Shown here: piece after piece, positions 58,184 through 64,000 of the stretch
Numbering within the stretch: the stretch's first letter is position 1
Layout of the letters: the number at the start of each line of letters is the position of its first letter
Assembly (NCBI RefSeq): GCF_012790675.1
Contig: NZ_CP046391.1
Location: forward strand, 972,632 to 1,036,631
Reading direction: 5' to 3'
From: Anaplasma platys
Lineage (GTDB): Bacteria > Pseudomonadota > Alphaproteobacteria > Rickettsiales > Anaplasmataceae
DNA: 64,000 nt
Program-made: the position numbers and the translations under genes
The notes under the pieces: generated by a model
The model's input: the letters and a program-made list of their open reading frames with translations, nothing else
Database searches by the model: none
What the model was told of the DNA's origin: nothing

Positions 58184-59215
58184 ATGAAAATCACCTTGTC
58201 GAAATTTAGGGAGTTTTTTGCGAGTCCCATAGGTTACGGCAGCGTTTTGCTCTATGGCAGTGACCCCAGTAGAATCAGCCATTATACGCAAAAAATAATT
58301 GATAGCGTAACCACCAGTGACGAGTATGCCGTTTCTCGGATGGACCTGAATGAAGCGAGCAAGGAGCCCGAGCAATTACTAGTTACTCTCACCACAGTTC
58401 CTATGTTTCACCAAAAGTCGTTAATGGTGCTTGCGGGAGCGAAAGATGCTCTCAGCAGCGACTTAAAAAACGCTATCGATAATATGAATACGGATTATTG
58501 CTTTGTTATTGTACAAGCGCGAGAACTGGCTAGCACCTCCTCATTACGAGCGTACTACAATGGCCATCCGCGATATGCGTCTATTGCTTGCTATAAGGAG
58601 GATAATATAAGTGCGCTGGTGGCAGAATTTCTGTCGGAAAATGGTGTCAGCTATAAGGCTGCGGCATTCAAATTACTATGTAATCTACTACAAAATAGCA
58701 GTGCGTGCCTTCAGCCCGAGCTAAGGAAGTTACTCCTGTTTCTTGGAGAAAAAAAAGTCCTGGATGTTGAAGATGTGCGGCAAAGTTTTGTAGCAGATTT
58801 AGATCCCGCATTGGACGATATATGTGTGGCTATTGCAGCTGGAGATTTGAAGAATTTTGTAGCGATAGCGGATTCTTTGCTACAAAATAAGGTAGCCGAA
58901 GTATTGATACTGAGGTCCAGCATGAAGTACTTTATGACGCTTGAGTTCCTCATGAGAAAAGTAAAAGAGGGCATACGGTTGGACGATGCCATAAAAGCAG
59001 TACAACCCCCTATTTTTTTCCGACTAATTCCTCAATTGCGGCAGCATGTTGCTACCCTTTCGTATCAAGTGGTGCAGTTTATCCTGAACAAGTTGCATGA
59101 AACGGAGGTGCAGTGCAAGTCGCCGGATGCACTACCGGAAGCAGCATTCAAATATCAAATGTATTCGTTGATACTGAGTATAAGGGCCTATCAAAGTCGG
59201 TGCCCGACCTATTAG
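58184..59215 (+). CDS. holA: DNA polymerase III delta subunit
   Basis: A 343-residue HolA, the same length as in E. coli. Family features are the start MKITLSKFREFF, VLLYGSDPSRISHY, MDLNEASKEPEQLLVTLTTVPMF, and the helical collar domain at the end (LILRSSMKYFMTLEFL). Sequence conservation of this subunit is low everywhere. It opens the beta clamp (dnaN at 43455) as part of the clamp loader. The frame is open 16 codons upstream to 58136; the family start is the ATG at 58184, with only a weak ribosome-binding site. Its last 4 bases overlap the end of the convergent gshA. Confidence 0.92.
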   Translation: MKITLSKFREFFASPIGYGSVLLYGSDPSRISHYTQKIIDSVTTSDEYAVSRMDLNEASKEPEQLLVTLTTVPMFHQKSLMVLAGAKDALSSDLKNAIDNMNTDYCFVIVQARELASTSSLRAYYNGHPRYASIACYKEDNISALVAEFLSENGVSYKAAAFKLLCNLLQNSSACLQPELRKLLLFLGEKKVLDVEDVRQSFVADLDPALDDICVAIAAGDLKNFVAIADSLLQNKVAEVLILRSSMKYFMTLEFLMRKVKEGIRLDDAIKAVQPPIFFRLIPQLRQHVATLSYQVVQFILNKLHETEVQCKSPDALPEAAFKYQMYSLILSIRAYQSRCPTY

Positions 59216-60423
59216 GAATTGAGACGTGTAATTTCAGCAGCTTCTACTGCGGATGCCAAAACACCAAGTTTGCTGACTATATACCAAACCAGCTTTTTCG
59301 CTTCTGGTATTTTATCTTCAGCATCGGTAAACTCAACACCAGGCGAATTTAGATTTTCGAATTTACTACGCGTGGAATTATACCTATACAAATAACAGGC
59401 CAAATCCTTGCCGAAGTAGTATAGCAGAGGTTCGGCAACGCGCTCAACAAACGTTTCATCGGTAGGAATTCCCTCCTGGAGGGTTACGCTGTCTATGGGA
59501 TTGCGTTCCTTGACGCAGCGCATCTTGTTTCGATCTCTTTTATTCATCTGCAATACGTCTTCCCCGCTGTAGACACTCACTATGCCGCGTCCGTATGTCC
59601 CATTATTTGCTTTGATAAATACATAGGGGACATCAGAGATTCCATAGATGAGGAATTTTTCTTTGATATCTGATATCAAGCTCTCAACTCCGTTCGCAAT
59701 ACGTTCCACACTTTGCTTGCAGGTAAAATTTGCATCGTCGCAGTGGGAAAACAATGCAGAAATAAGCCAGGGATCTATCCTGAATTCGTGACAAAACTCT
59801 TCCACCAGGCGCGTGTACGTTGCGAAGTACTCTGCCTTACACCTGTTAAACCAGCCAAGATAGGGGGAAGGTAGTATATCCTGTGCTACGCCGCCTTTCA
59901 ATATTTCGGGCATGCCACTAGTTAGATCATTATTTAGAATGATAAAATCCGGAATAAACCCAGAAGACGTACGAATTTGTCCGTCAACGCTGGTCAACTG
60001 CAGGACATTTACAACAACACCACCCGACGCGTTAACCTCGTTACTGTTCGCAAGATTAAACCCGCCAATTACCGTTGCAAAACCCGCGTTAATGAGCAAA
60101 TTCTGCAGGACTACCACACTATCTATATATTTCTTATTGCGCGTGTGCCCCTCTATGATAATCAATGCATTGCTACATCGCGAATAATTAGCCAAATTCT
60201 TTTTCAAGAACCCTTCAGCCCTTTTTGTAGCCACTGTTCCTAGATTGTTATACCCCGCAGGGAAAAAATTCACATCAATGGGTGCGACTTTGTAACTGGC
60301 ACTTCGTAGATCAACAGATGAACTAAAAACTGCATGGTACTTGGCAAACTTATCCTCAAACCAGGACTCAACATCAGCTAACTGACGCTGGAAGGTATCA
60401 TGTAATATTCCGAAACCCAGCAA
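59212..60423 (-). CDS. gshA: Glutamate-cysteine ligase, proteobacterial GshA type
   Basis: A 403-residue protein of the GshA family first described in acidithiobacilli, distinct from E. coli and plant-type ligases. Typical stretches are APIDVNFFPAGYNNLG, ALIIIEGHTRN, PDFIILNNDLTSG and FIKANNGTYGRGI with its ATP-binding glycine loop. It makes gamma-glutamylcysteine, the first step of glutathione synthesis, in the cytoplasm. gshB is not in the window. The gene is convergent with holA, overlapping by 4 bases, and precedes nothing obvious on its strand. The start has no clear ribosome-binding site. Confidence 0.9.
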   Translation of the reverse strand: MLGFGILHDTFQRQLADVESWFEDKFAKYHAVFSSSVDLRSASYKVAPIDVNFFPAGYNNLGTVATKRAEGFLKKNLANYSRCSNALIIIEGHTRNKKYIDSVVVLQNLLINAGFATVIGGFNLANSNEVNASGGVVVNVLQLTSVDGQIRTSSGFIPDFIILNNDLTSGMPEILKGGVAQDILPSPYLGWFNRCKAEYFATYTRLVEEFCHEFRIDPWLISALFSHCDDANFTCKQSVERIANGVESLISDIKEKFLIYGISDVPYVFIKANNGTYGRGIVSVYSGEDVLQMNKRDRNKMRCVKERNPIDSVTLQEGIPTDETFVERVAEPLLYYFGKDLACYLYRYNSTRSKFENLNSPGVEFTDAEDKIPEAKKLVWYIVSKLGVLASAVEAAEITRLNS

Positions 60424-60636
60424 AACTAACCCGACAAATCGTAAAACCAGCAGCGACTATACACACATTCACCATGGGCAACAACCAATTTGTCTAATGG
60501 ACCATAACACCGAACCACAGGCCTAATGACAACATACAGAAATGGAACAGCAAGCGGTAGCAGAACTCAACGCTCTTTAAATGTACTCTCTTCACTTCTT
60601 CCGGGTATACCACCCCGGTACAGTGTTGTGGTAACA

Positions 60637-61872
60637 CTATTTACCAGCATATAACTGCCGCGGCCTACATATCTTCAGGCTTTCACTGCCCCGCAAAAGC
60701 TCACACCATTGTGACACCCATCCCGCCGTTCTGGCAAGGGCAAAGAATGTGGTATACATCTCAACAGGCACTCCCATAGCTCTTAAAACTATCCCTGAGT
60801 AAAAATCAACATTGGGATATAGCTTGCGCTCAACAAAATATTCATCTTGCAGCGCACAGCGCTCTAATTCTTCTGCCACACCCAATAACTCATCGCTGCA
60901 ACCTAAATTATCAAGGACTGAGCGGCTGATCTGTCCCAAGATCTTTGCCCTAGGGTCATAGCTTTTGTAGACACGATGCCCGAAACCCATGAGCCGAACT
61001 TTACTATTATTATCTTTAACAAACCCAATGAACTCCTCAACTTTGTCAGGACTACCTATGCTTTCTAGCATGCGAATCACAGCTTCGTTGGCACCTCCAT
61101 GTGCTGGCCCCCATAGGGTCGCAGTCCCCGCGGCTAAACACGCGAATAGCTCTGTTCCGGCAGAACCTGCCATCCGCACGGTCGCTGTTGAAGCGTTTTG
61201 TTCATGATCTGCATGCATGATGAAAATAGCATCCAACGCTTCTTCAATGGCGTCAGCACGCGTCTTTTCGAGGGCCCCAAACATCATTTTAACAAAATTT
61301 CCTGTATAGCTCAGACTTGGATCAGGACTGACCAGTTCCAAGCCCATTCTGTGCCGATAGATCGCAGCCACCAACGACGGAACTTGCGCTATCGCCAGCA
61401 CAGCAAGCTCTTCATTTCCCCTATTATCCCCATGATACTTCGCAGCCAAAGTTGAAAAGCATGCCATCAATATTGCCATGGGATGAGCATCTCTCCTGAA
61501 GGATGAAATCACGCCTAAAACGTCTGATGACAGAGCATGCTGCGCCCCTATAGCTGCCGAAAATTGCTCGAACACTGTGTCTGATGGCAAAACCCCATAG
61601 AGCAGTAAATGGGCCACACTACAAAAGCCACCTTTAATTCCTATTAGGTCTGCAATGTCAAGCCCGCGGTGGCGCAGTATACCCTTTTCTCCGTCGATAA
61701 AGGTTATCTCAGAGCTGCATGCCGCGGTAGACATGAATCCCGGATCGTAGGTCAAGACCTTATGGTCTCTGTACAACGTAGTGATGTCTATCAATTGTAT
61801 CCCATCAGTCCCGGACAGCATAGGCAAGCTTACTTTCTTATCCCCGCACATCAAAACAGCATTTTCTTTCAT
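60637..61872 (-). CDS. gltA: Citrate synthase
   Basis: A 411-residue hexamer-type citrate synthase (E. coli 427). The active-site residues are in the HADHEQNAST, WGPAHGGANEAVI and GHRVYKSYDPRA stretches (His, His) and in the FYSGIV region (Asp). The N-terminal LTYDPGFMSTAACSSEITFIDGEKGILRHRG is typical. It condenses acetyl-CoA with oxaloacetate in the TCA cycle; the same gene is the standard marker for rickettsial phylogeny. It begins 34 bases after guaA ends on the same strand, so the two may share a transcript. Confidence 0.98.
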   Translation of the reverse strand: MKENAVLMCGDKKVSLPMLSGTDGIQLIDITTLYRDHKVLTYDPGFMSTAACSSEITFIDGEKGILRHRGLDIADLIGIKGGFCSVAHLLLYGVLPSDTVFEQFSAAIGAQHALSSDVLGVISSFRRDAHPMAILMACFSTLAAKYHGDNRGNEELAVLAIAQVPSLVAAIYRHRMGLELVSPDPSLSYTGNFVKMMFGALEKTRADAIEEALDAIFIMHADHEQNASTATVRMAGSAGTELFACLAAGTATLWGPAHGGANEAVIRMLESIGSPDKVEEFIGFVKDNNSKVRLMGFGHRVYKSYDPRAKILGQISRSVLDNLGCSDELLGVAEELERCALQDEYFVERKLYPNVDFYSGIVLRAMGVPVEMYTTFFALARTAGWVSQWCELLRGSESLKICRPRQLYAGK

Positions 61873-61906
61873 ACAGCGTTACCCAATATCCAAAAAAGTG
61901 ACATTT

Positions 61907-63499
61907 TTACTCCCATTCGATAGTTGCAGGCGGCTTAGATGTGACATCATACACCACTCTATTTATCTGTGGCAATTTCCCCACGATAGCTCCGCTTACT
62001 TTTTGCAAAAACTCGAGAAATCGCAACTTTTTGTCTGCATTGGCGCTAAAGGGAAAACAGTCCGCCGTCATCCCGTCCATTGAGGTAACAGCCCGAAGCC
62101 CACATACATGTCCATATGTACGTCCGTCACCCATAACGCCAACAGTTCTCTCAGACATCAAAACAGCAAATGCTTGCCAAATGTCATGATAAAGACCATG
62201 TTCCAGGAGCATATCTATGTAAATGCTGTCCACTTCCCTCAGCAACTCAAGTTTTTCCTCCGTAACTTCCCCCATAATCCTGACAGCTAAACCAGGCCCA
62301 GGAAAGGGATGCCTTTTTAATATCGCACTCGGCAGACCTAGTTCTTCACCTAACTTACGCACTTCGTCTTTGAACAAGCTGCGCAGAGGTTCAACCAGTG
62401 CAAAGTTCATCTTTTCTGGTAACCCCCCTACATTGTGGTGTGATTTTATCTTCACGCCCGACCCACTAGCTCCTGATTCGATAACATCCGGATAGATAGT
62501 ACCCTGCATCAGAAACTTGACGTCACCTCCGAGTTTAGCTGCCTCCGCCTCAAAAACCTCAACAAAAGTATTACCCATTACTTTGCGCTTCTCCTCAGGC
62601 TGCGTGACACCCTTTAGACGGCGCAAAAACATCTCAGATGCATTTGCCAAGGCGAGCTTAATGCCAAGTTTGTTTACAAAAAAGTCCTGCACTACAGCTA
62701 CTTCACCTTTTCGCAAACACCCTGTATCCACAAAAACACACTTCAGATTGTCGCCAATAGCCTTATGCATTAGCACTGCTGCCACACTGGAATCAACTCC
62801 ACCACTTATTGCAGCAACAGTGAGTGAGTTACCAACTATCTGCCGCACATTATCAACCTGGGTCTGCAAAAAAGTCTTAACTGTCCAGTCTCGTGTACAG
62901 CCAGCAATATTCAGGAAGCTGTCCAATAATTTCGCTCCGTCGGGTGTATGTGAAACCTCGGGGTGGAATTGCATTCCATAAACTTTCCTTGACTCGTCAC
63001 TCATAAACGCGATCGCCCCTGAGTCTTTACTCTTGGCGAGTACTTTAAACCCCAATGGCACCCGATCTATCACACTATCGGAGTGACTCATCCAAACACT
63101 TACAAGGCTTCCAACAGGCCAAACACTCTTTGTGATCTCAGATTCATCAACAACTTCTAGTTGTGCATGACCGAACTCGCAGCTCTTTTGTGATTCAACT
63201 GTACTGTTGAATACGTGTGCAAGTATTTGAAACCCGTAACAGATACCCAATACCGGAGTTCCTAGGTTTTCATTGATCTTAAGTACATCTTCTACAACTT
63301 TTGGAGTCTTGGGCAAGTTTGTCACAGAGCTAGGTCCTCCGGAAAACACGAATGCCCCAATTTTTTTCCCTCCCTCAATTAGGGAAGGAAAATCCGTATC
63401 AACGGGAAAAACCTCACTGTAAACACCCAGATCTCTTACCCGACGTGCAATAAGCTGAGTCACTTGGGACCCGAAGTCAATAATGGCTACTGTCAACAC
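61907..63499 (-). CDS. guaA: GMP synthase (glutamine-hydrolysing)
   Basis: A 530-residue two-domain enzyme. The class I amidotransferase domain has catalytic Cys87 in GICYGFQ and the His-Glu pair in FHPEVSH. The ATP pyrophosphatase domain has the P-loop [20 protein letters not shown] and [13 protein letters not shown], and the C-terminal dimerisation part ends [14 protein letters not shown]. It makes GMP from XMP. It belongs to the purine pathway with purD and prs. Confidence 0.98.
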   Translation of the reverse strand: MLTVAIIDFGSQVTQLIARRVRDLGVYSEVFPVDTDFPSLIEGGKKIGAFVFSGGPSSVTNLPKTPKVVEDVLKINENLGTPVLGICYGFQILAHVFNSTVESQKSCEFGHAQLEVVDESEITKSVWPVGSLVSVWMSHSDSVIDRVPLGFKVLAKSKDSGAIAFMSDESRKVYGMQFHPEVSHTPDGAKLLDSFLNIAGCTRDWTVKTFLQTQVDNVRQIVGNSLTVAAISGGVDSSVAAVLMHKAIGDNLKCVFVDTGCLRKGEVAVVQDFFVNKLGIKLALANASEMFLRRLKGVTQPEEKRKVMGNTFVEVFEAEAAKLGGDVKFLMQGTIYPDVIESGASGSGVKIKSHHNVGGLPEKMNFALVEPLRSLFKDEVRKLGEELGLPSAILKRHPFPGPGLAVRIMGEVTEEKLELLREVDSIYIDMLLEHGLYHDIWQAFAVLMSERTVGVMGDGRTYGHVCGLRAVTSMDGMTADCFPFSANADKKLRFLEFLQKVSGAIVGKLPQINRVVYDVTSKPPATIEWE

Positions 63500-63835
63500 T
63501 AAAATACCCCATACAATCTCATGTATTGTAAGGCATCAATACGGATAGGACAACGACATACACAGAGAACCGGGTTGGTGTTATGTTTATCACAGTAGTG
63601 GGATTATCAATGAAATGCGCTGCACCAGGCAAGCTTTGGTGGTTTTCCACCTTTTCGTGCTACTTCAAAAATTTATAACACCTTCTAACTTACGTCGCTG
63701 CGGCACTACAGAAATTGAAGGTCTTAGTTTTAGCTAGAAAGGAGCTTTTTGTCATTGTACGTATGTTTAAGGTTATAAATTTATTAATTAATTCCCCATA
63801 TCCTACTTGCTTGTATAAGATGTTTGGTCAAAGAC
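63500..63835. other. Region upstream of guaA
   Basis: No gene is seen in these 336 bases, which should hold the guaA promoter on the minus strand. A small hairpin with a T-run, GGTGG-TTTT-CCACC-TTTT (63638-63655), would fit a weak plus-strand terminator, but no plus-strand gene ends here. The last part is AT-rich with TATAAG at 63814-63819. Confidence 0.45.
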
Positions 63836-64000
63836 ATGAAATCCGAACCCCAACAAGGGAAACAAGAGAGTCATTCCTTTGGTGTGAACAAGCGTTCTTC
63901 TCAAGGAGATGGCACACAGTGCAAGAGCAATGCCTTACGGAACAGATACGAAGACATAATGGAAGAAGAAATGGACCCTGCGCAGCTCGCGCTGTCTTCT
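63836..64000 (+). CDS. Start of a hypothetical protein, cut by the window end
   Basis: From the ATG at 63836 a frame stays open for 55 codons to the end of the window. The product is very polar (rich in Q, S, E, K and N), with NRYEDIMEEEMDP near the end, and looks like a disordered N-terminus. No ribosome-binding site is seen; TATAAG at 63814 could be a -10. A second frame is open from an ATG at 63820, with a less protein-like composition. The function is unknown. Confidence 0.4.
   Translation, partial: MKSEPQQGKQESHSFGVNKRSSQGDGTQCKSNALRNRYEDIMEEEMDPAQLALSS

Overview
The window looks like a chromosomal segment of an obligate intracellular alphaproteobacterium of the order Rickettsiales, family Anaplasmataceae, most likely the genus Anaplasma. 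The reasons are the gene set and sequence character: a CtrA-type regulator, a complete-looking aerobic TCA/cytochrome oxidase set, TolC and HlyD type I secretion parts, a proteobacterial-type GshA, many GTG/TTG starts, long apparently non-coding gaps, and several proteins I can place in no family. I cannot resolve the species. No rRNA, tRNA, CRISPR array, prophage or insertion sequence was found by eye.

Layout. 98-3038: RNase J overlapping TolB. 3726-6031: a COQ9-family protein, then an HlyD-type membrane fusion protein. 7246-8871 (minus): iron ABC permease FbpB. 9611-15024 (plus): nitronate monooxygenase-like flavoprotein, Sco copper chaperone, PstS, ribosomal protein S21, SucC-SucD. 15952-18600 (minus): AlaS. 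18682-20611: PstC overlapping a truncated glutamine-synthetase-like protein. 20624-26814 (minus): a PhnP-like hydrolase, then a four-gene cluster. 27019-33478: Lpd, Rho (minus), HslV-HslU-UbiE. 33943-42216: MetG (minus), CoxB-CoxA-CtaB, BamD (minus), PurD, YajC. 43455-49228: a minus-strand run rplM-rpsI-ppa-repressor-ctrA-rnd-dnaN (listed in transcription order). 49514-54034: TolC, Mrp (minus), Prs, GatC. 54254-63499: AcnA (minus), HolA, GshA, GltA and GuaA (the last three minus). A new gene may start at 63836 and run off the end.

Functionally this is mostly core metabolism and macromolecular synthesis with scattered operons: phosphate import (pstS and pstC are 7 kb apart), type I secretion (hlyD and tolC are 43 kb apart, no ABC partner here) and oxidase assembly (sco away from coxBA-ctaB) are all split up, as is common in Rickettsiales.

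The most interesting part is 21546-26814: an 874-residue single-pass membrane protein of unknown family, a protein that looks like a PilM/PilN (or GspL) fusion, a PilO/GspM-like protein and a small secreted six-cysteine protein, apparently one transcription unit. No pilin, secretin or secretion ATPase is nearby. It may be a relict or repurposed type IV pilus / type II secretion inner-membrane platform. Other points are a GC-rich orphan island at about 57436-57996, an S24-type repressor with its catalytic lysine replaced, an Mrp without its CxxC, a BamD without a lipobox, and a perfect 22-bp palindrome at 33793-33814.
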